Positions 33,672 to 43,713 of a DNA stretch of 64,000 nucleotides are shown here, piece after piece (the first letter of the stretch is position 1; every line of letters starts with the position of its first letter). The notes beneath the pieces were generated by a model that saw only the letters and a list, made by a program, of their open reading frames with translations, did not search any database and had not been told where the DNA came from. Made by a program: the position numbers and the translations under genes. The stretch covers positions 434,001 through 498,000 of the forward strand of contig BMWJ01000004.1 of NCBI GenBank assembly GCA_014651175.1, written 5' to 3'. Source of the stretch: Streptomyces clavifer (lineage in GTDB: Bacteria > Actinomycetota > Actinomycetes > Streptomycetales > Streptomycetaceae).

Positions 33672-34601
33672 TCAGATCGTGCCGAGCTTGATGATCGAGA
33701 GCAGCGCGATCAGCTGGATGGCGGAGGCGCCCAGGGCCTTCGGCCAGGGCAGGTCGTGCGACTTGCTCACCATGGACGTGAACAGCGCTCCGGCGGCCAG
33801 CCAGGTGATCCAGCCGAGGATCTGCACCAGGGAGTTCTCGCCGCCCAGGAACAGGGCGAAGACCAGCCGGGGGGCGTCCGTGATCGACATGATCAGCATG
33901 GACAGGCCCACGGTCGGCTGCCAGGATCCCGTGCCGCCGAGCTGGCGGGCCAGGGTGTGGGTGACCGCGCCGAGGACCAGGCCGCCGATGACGAAGCCGA
34001 TGCCCGTGATGATCACGTACGGGGCGGCCGTGGAGACCTCCGCGTGGATCGCCTCGTCGCGGGCCTGGTCGAAGCCGAAGAGCGCGAGCAGCCCGTAGAC
34101 GAACGTGACGACGAGCGCGGTGCCCCAGACGGGGTAGTCGCGCATCTGCCAGAACGTCGGCCCGGGGCGCAGCACGATGCCGCTCAGCAACTGCTTCCAG
34201 TGCAGCCGCGGGCCGGCGGGCTGAGCGGGCGCCTGGCCGCCCTGGTAGGTGTTCCCGTCGCCGTACGGGTCCTCGTTGATGCTGAACGCCTGGGTGTGAC
34301 CCGGGGCGTTGGCGTAGGGGTCCTGTTGCGGGGGCTGGTGGTACGGGTCGCCGAAGTACTCCGGCTCACCGTACCCGCCCCCGTGTCCGCTTCCTCCGTG
34401 TCCCTGTCCGTTGCCGCTCTGCCCGCCGCCGTACGGGGCTCCCTGGGAGCCTCCGTACGCCGCGCCGCCGCCGCCCGTGGGCGGCCACGACTGCCGGCCG
34501 TACGGCGGTGGTGGTGCCTGCGTGCCGTACGGCTCCTGCTGCTGCGGGTGTTGCTGCCGTGTGCGGTTGTCCCGGCCGCGTCCGATCCTGAATCCAGCCA
34601 C
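33672..34601 (-). CDS. Yip1-domain membrane protein with Gly/Pro-rich N-terminus
   Basis: A 309-aa protein. The first about 125 residues are a disordered Gly/Tyr/Pro/Gln-rich tail (AAYGGSQGAPYGGGQSG, PYHQPPQQDPYANAPGH). From RLHWKQLLSGIVLRPGPTFW a Yip1-type domain follows with five hydrophobic segments (for example ALVVTFVYGLLALFGF, VIITGIGFVIGGLVLGAV, ILGWITWLAAGALF). Its role in bacteria is unknown; the low-complexity tail could gather partners at the membrane. The GTG at 34599-34601 is the start. It is convergent with dcd-phosphoribosyltransferase. Confidence 0.85.
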   Translation of the reverse strand: MAGFRIGRGRDNRTRQQHPQQQEPYGTQAPPPPYGRQSWPPTGGGGAAYGGSQGAPYGGGQSGNGQGHGGSGHGGGYGEPEYFGDPYHQPPQQDPYANAPGHTQAFSINEDPYGDGNTYQGGQAPAQPAGPRLHWKQLLSGIVLRPGPTFWQMRDYPVWGTALVVTFVYGLLALFGFDQARDEAIHAEVSTAAPYVIITGIGFVIGGLVLGAVTHTLARQLGGTGSWQPTVGLSMLIMSITDAPRLVFALFLGGENSLVQILGWITWLAAGALFTSMVSKSHDLPWPKALGASAIQLIALLSIIKLGTI

Positions 34602-34939
34602 GCACCGAACGTACCTGGTCCGTGTGGGTGCGGTGTGGGGGCCGGGGGAAGACGAGGGCCTTTGCGGCCTAGCTGTGACATCCACTAGGGGAACCCCGAG
34701 GGGTCTGCAGGGGGTCCGGCCGGGGGCCTGCCGCACCCGCCACGGTCCGTCCGTGCCGCCCACCGCGGTCCGTTCGGGCCACTCCCCGCGGTCCGTCCGG
34801 ACCGCCCACCGTCACCCCGCCGGGCAGCCCGCGGAAGGGCAGGCGCCCCGCCCCGGGTGCCCCGGGGGCCCCGGACGGACGGAAGCGGCCGGTCCTGCCC
34901 CCGAGGCAGGTCCGGCCGCTTCCGTGCACGAGAGCGCGG
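34602..34939. other. Gap with GC-rich direct repeats
   Basis: Three imperfect copies of a CGCGGTCCGTCCGG-type unit, about 30 bases apart, lie at about 34740-34811. A strong hairpin follows at 34880-34924. No gene is seen in these 338 bases. Confidence 0.5.
34880..34924 (-). terminator. Terminator of the Fe-S oxidoreductase gene
   Basis: A 20-bp stem with a single T-T mismatch (CGGAAGCGGCCGG-T-CCTGCC and complement) and a 5-base loop, 15 bases past the stop of the leftward gene. Confidence 0.85.
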
Positions 34940-37207
34940 CTACTTCACTGGCTCGGGTTCGGGCTGGCCCGCCGGCTCCGCGTCGTCCGCCGGGTCGGCG
35001 GGGGTCTTCACGGACTCCAGGAGCAGCTGCGACACGTCGACCACCTGGATCGACTCCTTCGCCTGGCCGTCGTTCTTCTTGCCGTTGACCGAGTCGGTCA
35101 GCATGACGAGGCAGAACGGGCAGGCGGTGGAGACGATGTCCGGGTTGAGGGAGAGGGCTTCGTCGACGCGCTCGTTGTTGATGCGCTTGCCGATCCGCTC
35201 CTCCATCCACATCCGGGCACCGCCGGCGCCGCAGCAGAAGCCGCGCTCCTTGTGGCGGTGCATCTCCTCGTTCCGCAGGCCCGGGACCTTCGCGATGATC
35301 TCGCGCGGGGGCGTGTAGATCTTGTTGTGACGGCCCAGGTAGCAGGGGTCGTGGTACGTGATCAGACCCTCGACCGGCGTCACCGGGATCAGCTTGCCCT
35401 CGTCCACCAGGTGCTGGAGCAGTTGCGTGTGGTGGATGACCTCGTACTCGCCGCCGAGCTGCGGGTACTCGTTCGCGATGGTGTTGAAGCAGTGCGGGCA
35501 GGTCGCGACGATCTTCTTCGCCGACTTCGCCTTCTTCGTCGAGTCGTCCTCGTCGTCCTCGCCGAAAGCCATGTTCAGCATCGCGACGTTCTCCTGGCCG
35601 AGCTGCTGGAACAGCGGCTCGTTGCCGAGGCGGCGGGCCGAGTCACCGGTGCACTTCTCGTCGCCGCCCATGATCGCGAACTTGACGCCCGCGATGTGGA
35701 GGAGCTCCGCGAAGGCCTTCGTCGTCTTCTTGGCGCGGTCCTCGAGGGCGCCCGCACAGCCGACCCAGTACAGGTAGTCGATCTCGCTGAGGTCCTCGAC
35801 GTCCTTGCCGACGATCGGGACCTCGAAGTCGACCTCCTTGGTCCACTCGACGCGCTGCTTCTTGGCCAGCCCCCAGGGGTTGCCCTTCTTCTCCAGGTTC
35901 TTGAGCATCGTGCCCGCCTCGGACGGGAACGCGGACTCGATCATCACCTGGTAGCGGCGCATGTCGACGATGTGGTCGATGTGCTCGATGTCGACCGGGC
36001 ACTGCTCCACGCACGCACCGCAGGTGGTGCAGGACCACAGCACGTCCGGGTCGATGACGCCGTTCTCCTCGGCGGTGCCGATGAGGGGGCGTTCGGCCTC
36101 CGCGAGGGCGGCGGCGGGGACGTCCTTGAGCTGTTCCTCGCTCGCCTGCTCGTTACCCTCCATGTCCTTGCCGCCGCCGGCCAGCAGGTACGGGGCCTTG
36201 GCGTGCGCGTGCTCGCGCAGGGACATGATCAGGAGCTTCGGGGAGAGCGGCTTGCCCGTGTTCCAGGCGGGGCACTGCGACTGGCAGCGACCGCACTCGG
36301 TGCACGTGGAGAAGTCGAGGATGCCCTTCCAGGAGAACTGCTCGACCTGGGACACACCGAAGGTGTCGTCCTCGCCCGGGTCCTCGAAGTCGATCTCCTT
36401 GCCGCCCGACGTCATGGGCTGGAGCGCGCCGAGCGCGACCTCTCCGTCGGCGTTCCGCTTGAACCAGATGTTCGGGAAGCCGAGGAAGCGGTGCCAGGCG
36501 ACACCCATGTTGGTGTTGAGCGAGACCGTGATCATCCAGATCAGCGAGGTGCCGATCTTGATCATGGCGGTGAAGTAGATGAGGTTCTGGAGCGTGCCGA
36601 CCGCGAGCCCCTTGAAGGCGAGCACCAGGGGATACGAGACGAAGTACGAGGCCTCGTAGCCGTCGACGTGGTGGATCGCGCCCTCGAGACCGCGCAGGGT
36701 CAGGATGGCCAGGCCGATGATCAGGATGATGTACTCGACGAAGTACGCCTGCCAGGCGATCGAGCCGGTGAAGCGCGACTTGCGGCCGGCCCGCGAGGGC
36801 AGGTTCAGCAGCCGGATGGCCATCAGCGTGACGATACCGAGCACGGTCATGATGCCGATGAACTCGATGTACATCTCGAACGGCAGCCAGCCGCCGACGA
36901 TCGGCAGCACCCAGTCGGCCTGGAAGAGCTGCCCGTACGCCTGGAGCAGGGTCGGTGGCAGCGTCAGGAAGCCGATGGCGACGAACCAGTGGGCGAAGCC
37001 GACGATGCCCCACCGGTTCATCCGGGTGTGGCCGAGGAACTCCTTGGCCAGGGTGATCGTGCGCTGCTTGGGGTTGTCGGTGCGGCTGCCTGCCGGGACC
37101 GGCTGTCCGATGCGGACGAACCGGTAGATCTGCGCGACGGCTCGGGCGATGAGCGCAACGCCGACGACGGTCAGCACCAGCGACACGATGATCGCGGCGA
37201 GTTGCAT
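34940..37207 (-). CDS. Membrane-bound Fe-S oxidoreductase, heterodisulfide reductase-like (CCG domains)
   Basis: A 755-aa protein. The N-terminal about 235 residues have six or so membrane helices in a NarI-like layout. Two [4Fe-4S] ferredoxin motifs follow, CTECGRCQSQCPAWN near residue 302 and CTTCGACVEQCPVDI near residue 400. The C-terminal part carries two CCG (cysteine-rich) domains (YWVGCAG, VATCPHCFNTI, YHDPCYLGRHN, GFCCGAGGARMW). It should pass electrons between the quinone pool and an unknown soluble donor or acceptor. The ATG at 37205-37207 has AGGAG 8 bases upstream. It is a single-gene unit conserved in actinomycetes. Confidence 0.9.
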   Translation of the reverse strand: MQLAAIIVSLVLTVVGVALIARAVAQIYRFVRIGQPVPAGSRTDNPKQRTITLAKEFLGHTRMNRWGIVGFAHWFVAIGFLTLPPTLLQAYGQLFQADWVLPIVGGWLPFEMYIEFIGIMTVLGIVTLMAIRLLNLPSRAGRKSRFTGSIAWQAYFVEYIILIIGLAILTLRGLEGAIHHVDGYEASYFVSYPLVLAFKGLAVGTLQNLIYFTAMIKIGTSLIWMITVSLNTNMGVAWHRFLGFPNIWFKRNADGEVALGALQPMTSGGKEIDFEDPGEDDTFGVSQVEQFSWKGILDFSTCTECGRCQSQCPAWNTGKPLSPKLLIMSLREHAHAKAPYLLAGGGKDMEGNEQASEEQLKDVPAAALAEAERPLIGTAEENGVIDPDVLWSCTTCGACVEQCPVDIEHIDHIVDMRRYQVMIESAFPSEAGTMLKNLEKKGNPWGLAKKQRVEWTKEVDFEVPIVGKDVEDLSEIDYLYWVGCAGALEDRAKKTTKAFAELLHIAGVKFAIMGGDEKCTGDSARRLGNEPLFQQLGQENVAMLNMAFGEDDEDDSTKKAKSAKKIVATCPHCFNTIANEYPQLGGEYEVIHHTQLLQHLVDEGKLIPVTPVEGLITYHDPCYLGRHNKIYTPPREIIAKVPGLRNEEMHRHKERGFCCGAGGARMWMEERIGKRINNERVDEALSLNPDIVSTACPFCLVMLTDSVNGKKNDGQAKESIQVVDVSQLLLESVKTPADPADDAEPAGQPEPEPVK

Positions 37208-37299
37208 TTGGGGGCTCCTCGGGCCTGCGAGGGTGGGATCCAGCACGTACAAGCGATTACTAAGCAGTAACTTAATCAGTCTGTGCTGACACTATCCAC

Positions 37300-37971
37300 T
37301 TATTCCGCCACGCTGTAGCCGGGCAGGCGGTGATCTGTGTCGCTCAGGTGAGCCTTTCCCGGGTGGGCCACTCCACGCAGTGCCGCACGCATCGGAATGT
37401 GTACGGACTGCGCCAGGATCACCAGGTCGAGGCCTGTCCCATGATGCTCCGCGTAGTGCGCGTCGAGCAGGGCGGGTTCGTCCCACGGCATTCCGGAGCG
37501 GGCGCGCACCTGGGCCAGGCCGGTCAGGCCCGGGCGGACCTCCCGCCGCCAGCGGCCGGCGGCGGGACCGCAGACCTCCGGATCGTCGGGCGCCCGCGGG
37601 GCCGGGCCGACGAGCGAGAGCTCCCCCCGTACGACGTGGGGCAGCCGGGACAGCAGGTCGAGCCGGAGCCTCCGGGTCCGTAGTGAGCGCAGCTCGAAGG
37701 TGCGGCCGCCGAGGCCCGTGCGGATCTCGCGGCTCAGTACGCCTCCGGGTCGCAGGCCCGCCCTGAGTGTGAGGGCGAGCGCGCCGAGGGCGAGCGCGGG
37801 GGCGGCCAGGACCAGCAGGACGGAGCCGAGTGCCAGGTCCAGACTCCGTTTGACCGTCGTGGCGGCCAGGCGGGTCATGACCAGTTCGGCGGCGCGTGAG
37901 GCCGCCTGCGCGGCGAGCGTCGCGGCGGGGCGCGTGGTCCTGTGTACCGCGGTCTGCTTCGCGTGCTGCAT
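37300..37971 (-). CDS. Bacterial sugar transferase (initiating glycosyltransferase-like)
   Basis: A 223-aa protein with a membrane helix (about residues 45-65, LALGSVLLVLAAPALALGAL) followed by the cytosolic sugar transferase domain: KRSLDLALGSV, FELRSLRTRR, RLPHVVRGELSLVGPAPRAP, and VRPGLTGLAQVRARSGMPWDE. This family joins a sugar-1-phosphate to undecaprenyl phosphate at the start of exopolysaccharide synthesis. It is short, lacking the extra N-terminal helices of WbaP-type enzymes, and no other glycan genes are nearby. The ATG is at 37969-37971. Confidence 0.85.
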   Translation of the reverse strand: MQHAKQTAVHRTTRPAATLAAQAASRAAELVMTRLAATTVKRSLDLALGSVLLVLAAPALALGALALTLRAGLRPGGVLSREIRTGLGGRTFELRSLRTRRLRLDLLSRLPHVVRGELSLVGPAPRAPDDPEVCGPAAGRWRREVRPGLTGLAQVRARSGMPWDEPALLDAHYAEHHGTGLDLVILAQSVHIPMRAALRGVAHPGKAHLSDTDHRLPGYSVAE

Positions 37972-38174
37972 CGCACCTGCCCGGGATCCATGACGTGCCG
38001 TTATGACCGTCTCGCTGCATTTTGTGACAGAACGATCCCACGATGCGATGGTGGGTCGGGGGTGTGTGGCGCGACGGGAGTGCGGGGTGTCGCGGGTGCG
38101 GCGTCCGGTCGAGTCGGCCACAGCAGCGTATGAGCAAGATAAAAGACCAGCTCAGGATAGGTGTGAGCACCTTA

Positions 38175-38195
38175 GTTGAGTCGATGTGGCTCAGG
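38175..38195. promoter_or_regulatory. HAIR-like HspR operator (distal)
   Basis: GTTGAGT-N7-GCTCAGG resembles the HAIR consensus CTTGAGT-N7-ACTCAAG with the right spacer. It lies about 50 bases upstream of the perfect site. Confidence 0.6.
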
Positions 38196-38226
38196 TCCTT
38201 TGACTCCGGGGCTGGTGTCATGCATC

Positions 38227-38247
38227 CTTGAGTCAGATCCACTCAAG
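38227..38247. promoter_or_regulatory. Perfect HAIR operator upstream of dnaK
   Basis: CTTGAGT-N7-ACTCAAG is an exact match to the inverted repeat bound by HspR, the repressor encoded at the end of this operon. It lies 21 bases before the dnaK ATG; DnaK acts as co-repressor in the known Streptomyces circuit. Confidence 0.93.
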
Positions 38248-38268
38248 TAGTCAGTTGGAGGAATCGAA

Positions 38269-40122
38269 ATGGCACGTGCGGTCGGCATCGACCTGGGCAC
38301 GACTAACTCCGTCGTCAGCGTTCTCGAAGGCGGCGAGCCCACCGTCATCACCAACGCCGAAGGCGCCAGGACCACGCCGTCCGTCGTCGCCTTCGCCAAG
38401 AACGGCGAGGTGCTCGTCGGCGAGGTCGCCAAGCGCCAGGCAGTGACGAACGTCGACAGGACGATCCGTTCGGTCAAGCGCCACATGGGCACTGACTGGA
38501 AGATCGAGCTCGACGGCAAGAACTTCAACCCGCAGCAGATGAGCGCCTTCATCCTGCAGAAGCTGAAGCGCGACGCCGAGGCGTACCTGGGCGAGAAGGT
38601 CGCCGACGCGGTCATCACCGTCCCGGCGTACTTCAACGACTCCGAGCGCCAGGCGACGAAGGAGGCCGGTGAGATCGCGGGCCTCAACGTCCTGCGCATC
38701 GTCAACGAGCCGACGGCCGCCGCGCTGGCGTACGGGCTCGACAAGGACGACCAGACGATCCTCGTCTTCGACCTCGGTGGCGGCACCTTCGACGTGTCCC
38801 TCCTGGAGATCGGTGACGGCGTCGTCGAGGTGAAGGCCACCAACGGTGACAACCACCTCGGTGGTGACGACTGGGACCAGCGCGTCGTCGACCACCTGGT
38901 GAAGCAGTTCGCCAACGGGCACGGCGTGGACCTGTCCAAGGACAAGATGGCTCTCCAGCGTCTCCGCGAGGCCGCGGAGAAGGCGAAGATCGAGCTCTCG
39001 TCCTCGACCGAGACCACGATCAACCTCCCGTACATCACGGCGTCGGCCGAGGGCCCGCTGCACCTGGACGAGAAGCTCACGCGCTCGCAGTTCCAGCAGC
39101 TGACCGCCGATCTGCTGGAGCGCTGCAAGACGCCGTTCCACAACGTCGTCAAGGACGCGGGCATCCAGCTCTCCGAGATCGACCACGTCGTCCTCGTCGG
39201 TGGCTCGACCCGTATGCCGGCCGTCGCCGAGCTCGTCAAGGAGCTCACGGGCGGCCAGGACGCCAACAAGGGTGTGAACCCGGACGAGGTCGTCGCCATC
39301 GGCGCCTCGCTCCAGGCCGGTGTCCTCAAGGGCGAGGTCAAGGACGTCCTGCTCCTCGACGTGACCCCGCTGTCCCTCGGTATCGAGACCAAGGGAGGGA
39401 TCATGACCAAGCTCATCGAGCGCAACACCACGATCCCGACCAAGCGCTCCGAGATCTTCACGACGGCCGAGGACAACCAGCCGTCCGTGCAGATCCAGGT
39501 CTACCAGGGCGAGCGCGAGATCGCGGCGTACAACAAGAAGCTCGGGATGTTCGAGCTCACCGGCCTGCCGCCGGCCCCGCGCGGTGTGCCGCAGATCGAG
39601 GTCGCGTTCGACATCGACGCCAACGGCATCATGCACGTCGCTGCCAAGGACCTCGGCACCGGCAAGGAGCAGAAGATGACCGTCACCGGTGGCTCCTCGC
39701 TGCCGAAGGACGAGGTCAACCGGATGCGTGAAGAGGCCGAGCAGTACGCGGACGAGGACCACCGCCGCCGCGAGGCCGCCGAGTCGCGCAACCAGGGCGA
39801 GCAGCTCGTCTACCAGACGGAGAAGTTCCTCAAGGACAACGAGGACAAGGTTCCCGGCGACGTGAAGACGGAGGTGGAGACCGCGCTCACCGAGCTGAAG
39901 GAGAAGCTCAAGGGCGAGGACACCGCCGAGATCCGTACCGCCACCGAGAAGGTCGCGGCCGTCTCCCAGAAGCTGGGCCAGGCGATGTACGCCAACACCC
40001 AGGCCGACGGTGCGACGCCGGGTGCGGACGCCCAGGGCGGCGCCGGCGCGAAGGCCGACGACGACGTCGTCGACGCCGAGATCGTCGACGACGAGAAGGA
40101 CACCAAGGGCGGTGCGGCGTGA
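38269..40122 (+). CDS. dnaK: Chaperone DnaK (Hsp70)
   Basis: A 617-aa ATP-dependent chaperone. The ATPase domain carries [13 protein letters not shown] at the N-terminus, [14 protein letters not shown], the phosphate 2 loop [12 protein letters not shown], and [13 protein letters not shown]. The substrate domain begins after [14 protein letters not shown], and the acidic tail ends with the EIVDDE-type motif. It folds and refolds cytosolic proteins with DnaJ and GrpE. The ATG follows GGAGGA. It is the first gene of a four-gene operon under two HAIR sites; the stop overlaps the grpE start in GTGA. Confidence 0.98.
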   Translation: MARAVGIDLGTTNSVVSVLEGGEPTVITNAEGARTTPSVVAFAKNGEVLVGEVAKRQAVTNVDRTIRSVKRHMGTDWKIELDGKNFNPQQMSAFILQKLKRDAEAYLGEKVADAVITVPAYFNDSERQATKEAGEIAGLNVLRIVNEPTAAALAYGLDKDDQTILVFDLGGGTFDVSLLEIGDGVVEVKATNGDNHLGGDDWDQRVVDHLVKQFANGHGVDLSKDKMALQRLREAAEKAKIELSSSTETTINLPYITASAEGPLHLDEKLTRSQFQQLTADLLERCKTPFHNVVKDAGIQLSEIDHVVLVGGSTRMPAVAELVKELTGGQDANKGVNPDEVVAIGASLQAGVLKGEVKDVLLLDVTPLSLGIETKGGIMTKLIERNTTIPTKRSEIFTTAEDNQPSVQIQVYQGEREIAAYNKKLGMFELTGLPPAPRGVPQIEVAFDIDANGIMHVAAKDLGTGKEQKMTVTGGSSLPKDEVNRMREEAEQYADEDHRRREAAESRNQGEQLVYQTEKFLKDNEDKVPGDVKTEVETALTELKEKLKGEDTAEIRTATEKVAAVSQKLGQAMYANTQADGATPGADAQGGAGAKADDDVVDAEIVDDEKDTKGGAA

Positions 40123-40769
40123 CCGAGGAGACTCCGGGCTTCGACGAGAAGCCTGACGTCCCCTCCGGCGCCAGTTCCGACGAAGTCGAGCCGAAGGCCG
40201 CCACCCCCTCCGAGGAGGAGGCGGCGGCCCCGGCCGGGGACGTACAGCAGACAGCGGCTCTGACAGCTCAGCTGGACCAGGTCCGTACCGCGCTCAGCGA
40301 GCGCACGGCGGACCTCCAGCGGCTCCAGGCCGAATACCAGAACTACCGCCGCCGCGTGGAGCGGGACAGGGTCACGGTCAAGGAGCTCGCCGTCGCGGGC
40401 CTCATGTCCGACCTCCTGCCCGTGCTCGACGACATCGGCCGCGCGCGGGAGCACAACGAGCTCGTCGGCGGCTTCAAGTCGGTCGGCGAATCGCTGGAGA
40501 CGGTGGCCGCAAAGCTGGGCCTCCAGCAGTTCGGCAAGGAGGGCGAGCCCTTCGACCCGACGATCCACGAGGCCCTGATGCACTCGTACGCGCCGGACGT
40601 CACCGAGACGACCTGCGTGGCGATTCTGCAGCCGGGGTACCGCATCGGGGAGCGCACCATCCGCCCCGCGCGGGTGGCCGTGGCGGAACCGCAGCCGGGT
40701 GCCACGCCCGCGGCCGCGAAGGAAGAGCAGACAGACGACGAGGAGAGCGGTGGCACCGAAGAGGTCTGA
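40119..40769 (+). CDS. grpE: Nucleotide exchange factor GrpE
   Basis: A 216-aa dimeric factor that releases ADP from DnaK. A long acidic, disordered N-terminus is followed by the coiled-coil segment ([36 protein letters not shown]) and the beta domain ([39 protein letters not shown]). The GTG start overlaps the dnaK stop. It is longer than the E. coli protein because of the N- and C-terminal acidic extensions. Confidence 0.97.
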   Translation: MTEETPGFDEKPDVPSGASSDEVEPKAATPSEEEAAAPAGDVQQTAALTAQLDQVRTALSERTADLQRLQAEYQNYRRRVERDRVTVKELAVAGLMSDLLPVLDDIGRAREHNELVGGFKSVGESLETVAAKLGLQQFGKEGEPFDPTIHEALMHSYAPDVTETTCVAILQPGYRIGERTIRPARVAVAEPQPGATPAAAKEEQTDDEESGGTEEV

Positions 40770-40862
40770 CGTCCAGTCCGACCACTGCGGTGAACACCGA
40801 CGGGGCGTGCGGCCGGCCACGGGGCCGGCCGCACGGCCGATCGTCCGGAAGGAGGGACGTCG

Positions 40863-42053
40863 ATGAGTACGAAGGACTTCGTCGAGAAGGACTACTACAA
40901 GGTTCTCGGCGTCCCCAAGGACGCCACCGACGCCGAGGTCAAGAAGGCGTACCGGAAGCTCGCACGCGAGTTCCACCCGGACGCCAACAAGGGTGACGCG
41001 AAGGCGGAGGAGCGCTTCAAGGAGATCTCCGAGGCGAACGACATCCTCGGTGACCCCAAGAAGCGCAAGGAGTACGACGAGGCGCGCGCGCTCTTCGGCA
41101 ACGGAGGCTTCCGGGCGGGTCCCGGCGGCGCGGGCGGCAACTTCAACTTCGACCTGGGCGACCTCTTCGGCGGTGCCCCGGGTGGTGGCCAGGGCGGCGG
41201 AGCCGGCGGCTTCGGCGCCGGTGGCGGCGGCCTGGGAGACGTCTTCGGGGGACTGTTCAACCGGGGCGGCACGGGCACCCGTGTCCAGCCGCGCCGCGGC
41301 CAGGACATCGAGTCCGAGGTGACGCTCAGCTTCACCGAGGCCGTCGACGGGGCCACCGTCCCGCTGCGGATGTCCAGCCAGGCCCCCTGCAAGGCCTGTT
41401 CGGGCACCGGCGACAAGAACGGCACCCCGAGGGTCTGCCCGACCTGTGTCGGCACCGGTCAGGTGTCGCGCGGCAGCGGTGGCGGATTCTCGCTCACGGA
41501 CCCCTGCGTGGACTGCAAGGGCCGGGGCCTGATCGCCCAGGACCCCTGCGAGGTCTGCAAGGGCAGCGGCCGGGCGAAGTCGGCGCACACCATGCAGGTC
41601 CGGATTCCGGCCGGGGTGCTGGACGGCCAGCGGATCCGGCTGCGTGGCAAGGGCAGCCCGGGCGAGCGGGGCGGACCGGCCGGCGATCTCTACGTCGTCG
41701 TCCACGTCGACGCGCACCCGGTGTTCGGCCGCAAGGGGGACAACCTCACGGTCACCGTGCCCGTCACCTTCACGGAGGCGGCGCTCGGCGGCGAGGTGAA
41801 GGTGCCCACGCTCGGCGGACCCCCGGTCACCCTGAAACTGCCGGCGGGCACGCCGAACGGGCGTACCATGCGGGCTCGCGGGAAGGGCGCCGTGCGCAAG
41901 GACGGCACCCGGGGCGACCTCCTCGTCACCGTCGAGGTGGCCGTACCCAAGGATCTCGGCGCGGACGCTCAGGAAGCGCTGGAGGCCTACCGGAAGGCGA
42001 CCGCGGGGGAGGACCCGCGGGCGGAGCTGTTCCAGGCTGCGAAGGGAGCTTGA
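40863..42053 (+). CDS. dnaJ: Co-chaperone DnaJ
   Basis: A 396-aa type I J-protein. The J domain has the HPD tripeptide at residues 38-40 (FHPDANKGD). A Gly/Phe-rich stretch follows, then four zinc motifs (CKACSGTG, CPTCVGTG, CVDCKGRG, CEVCKGSG) and the C-terminal substrate domain. It delivers clients to DnaK and triggers its ATPase. It is preceded by AAGGAGGG and followed by hspR after one base. Confidence 0.97.
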   Translation: MSTKDFVEKDYYKVLGVPKDATDAEVKKAYRKLAREFHPDANKGDAKAEERFKEISEANDILGDPKKRKEYDEARALFGNGGFRAGPGGAGGNFNFDLGDLFGGAPGGGQGGGAGGFGAGGGGLGDVFGGLFNRGGTGTRVQPRRGQDIESEVTLSFTEAVDGATVPLRMSSQAPCKACSGTGDKNGTPRVCPTCVGTGQVSRGSGGGFSLTDPCVDCKGRGLIAQDPCEVCKGSGRAKSAHTMQVRIPAGVLDGQRIRLRGKGSPGERGGPAGDLYVVVHVDAHPVFGRKGDNLTVTVPVTFTEAALGGEVKVPTLGGPPVTLKLPAGTPNGRTMRARGKGAVRKDGTRGDLLVTVEVAVPKDLGADAQEALEAYRKATAGEDPRAELFQAAKGA

Positions 42054-42054
42054 G

Positions 42055-42501
42055 ATGGACGGCCGTCGACGCAATCCGTACCAGCTGACCGATGAATCAC
42101 CGGTGTACGTGATCTCGATCGCGGCCCAGCTCTCGGGCCTGCACCCGCAGACACTGCGCCAGTACGACCGCCTCGGGCTGGTCTCGCCCGACCGCACGGC
42201 CGGGCGGGGCAGGCGCTACTCGGCCCGCGACATCGAACTGCTCCGCACGGTGCAGCAGTTGTCGCAGGACGAGGGCATCAACCTGGCGGGCATCAAGCGC
42301 ATCATCGAGCTCGAGAACCAGGTCGCCGCGCTCCAGCAGCGCGTCGCCGAGCTCTCGGCGGCGGTGGACGGCGCGGCCGTGGCCATGCAGCAGCGCGAGG
42401 CCCAGGTGCACGCCTCCTACCGGCGTGACCTGGTGCCGTACCAGGACGTGCAGCAGACCAGCGCGCTGGTCGTCTGGCGCCCGAAGAGGCCGACGGACTG
42501 A
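42055..42501 (+). CDS. hspR: Heat-shock repressor HspR (MerR family)
   Basis: A 148-aa MerR-type repressor. The N-terminal winged helix-turn-helix reads VYVISIAAQLSGLHPQTLRQ followed by YDRLGLVSPDRTAGRGRRYS, then a coiled coil (IKRIIELENQVAALQQRV). It binds HAIR repeats upstream of dnaK and clpB, with DnaK as co-repressor, so heat releases transcription. It lacks a sensor domain, as HspR does. The operon ends with a strong hairpin. Confidence 0.97.
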   Translation: MDGRRRNPYQLTDESPVYVISIAAQLSGLHPQTLRQYDRLGLVSPDRTAGRGRRYSARDIELLRTVQQLSQDEGINLAGIKRIIELENQVAALQQRVAELSAAVDGAAVAMQQREAQVHASYRRDLVPYQDVQQTSALVVWRPKRPTD

Positions 42502-42522
42502 GCCGGCCGGACTGAGTCGGCC

Positions 42523-42569
42523 GGACAGGGCCCGCCCCGGAGTGCGTCACTCCGGGGCGGGCCCTGTCC
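42523..42569. terminator. Bidirectional terminator of the dnaK operon
   Basis: A perfect 22-bp stem (42523-42544 with 42548-42569) and a 3-base loop. The last codons of the convergent LuxR-type gene lie inside it. Confidence 0.92.
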
Positions 42570-43551
42570 GTGTGCTCGCGGCGGTGTCCACGATGCCGGA
42601 CTGCACGATCAGGGCACCGAGGTGGGTGCGGCTGGTGGCGCCCAGGGTCTGCATGAGCTTGGCGACGTGGGAGCGGCAGGTGCGGACGCTGATGCCGAGC
42701 TTGCGGGCCACGACGTCGTCGACGTGGCCCTGGCTGAGGAGCCGGGCGATGCTCTGCTGGACGGCGGTCACCCGGACCCCGGGGGCGGTCGTCGGGAGGT
42801 GCTGGGTGAAGGGCGTGGCCTGCGCCCAGAGGACCTCGTAGACCTGGACGAGATAGCGGACCAGCGCGGGGTGCCGGATCTGCAGTGCCGAGCTGCGGTC
42901 GGGAGTGGCGGGGATGAAGGCCACCGTGCGGTCGAAGATGAGGAGCCGCTCCACGGTCAGCTCGGTGGTCCGCACCTGGAGGGCCTCCGGGGGCACCTTG
43001 CTGAGGTAGTCCCTGACCTGGCTGCTGTAGCGCGCCGGGTGCTGGTAGATGTGACGGAGCCCGGCGCCCCGGGCGATGACCGTCACGGCGTTGTCCAGGG
43101 CCGTCCGGAGGGTGCCCTGGGGCCGGGTGCTCCCCGGCTGTGCCGTGAGGACCTCGTCCGTGGCCTGGGAGGTGGCGTCCTGGATGGCCGTCCGTATCGC
43201 CTCGGGGCCTTCCAGCATGGTGATGGCCAGATGGGGGTCACCGTTGGCTATGGCGGTCAGCGGCGCCAGTGAACGGGTCAGTTCGAGCGTCCGCTCGATG
43301 CGTTCGTCTATCTCACGTGTGAGCGGCTGCAGCAGACGGGCCAGGGCCGCGGACGGCGGTACGGGGCGCAGCCAGGCCTCGTCCCAGGGATCGGCCTGGA
43401 CCAGCGCGGCGTCGGTGAGGCACGGTGCGGCGGCGAGGTCCGAACGGGCGATCCGCCCCTGGCGCAGTGCCCGTTCGTACAGCGCGAGTCCGGGAGCGCA
43501 GAGCTCTCTCGGCCCGTGGCGGTGCGGCGGTTGCGCCGTTTCTGTCCCCAT
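42547..43551 (-). CDS. LuxR-type transcriptional regulator (intact paralogue)
   Basis: A 334-aa regulator. The C-terminal helix-turn-helix (VQQSIARLLSQGHVDDVVAR, KLGISVRTCRSHVAKLMQTL) is of the LuxR/NarL type. The N-terminal part (RHGPRELCAPGLALYERALR, WLRPVPPSAALARLLQPLTR) and the middle domain (RLLIFDRTVAFIPATPD) match the next leftward gene but no named sensor domain I recognise. The ATG at 43549-43551 gives an N-terminus of the same length as the paralogue. It lies next to the GDITWGAA repeat gene and may control it. Confidence 0.85.
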   Translation of the reverse strand: MGTETAQPPHRHGPRELCAPGLALYERALRQGRIARSDLAAAPCLTDAALVQADPWDEAWLRPVPPSAALARLLQPLTREIDERIERTLELTRSLAPLTAIANGDPHLAITMLEGPEAIRTAIQDATSQATDEVLTAQPGSTRPQGTLRTALDNAVTVIARGAGLRHIYQHPARYSSQVRDYLSKVPPEALQVRTTELTVERLLIFDRTVAFIPATPDRSSALQIRHPALVRYLVQVYEVLWAQATPFTQHLPTTAPGVRVTAVQQSIARLLSQGHVDDVVARKLGISVRTCRSHVAKLMQTLGATSRTHLGALIVQSGIVDTAASTRTGPAPE

Positions 43552-43713
43552 CTGGGAGCCCCCCGCTCTGTGCACTGCAACAAGTTGCCGGTGGCGCGAG
43601 CCTAGTGGCCGGGTGGAGTGTGGGTGTGCCGTGCTCCGGGGGCTCTGCCCGAATGCCGGGTGGAGTCCGCCCGTCATCGGGTGGCGACGCCTCGTGCGAA
43701 CGGGACACCGCCG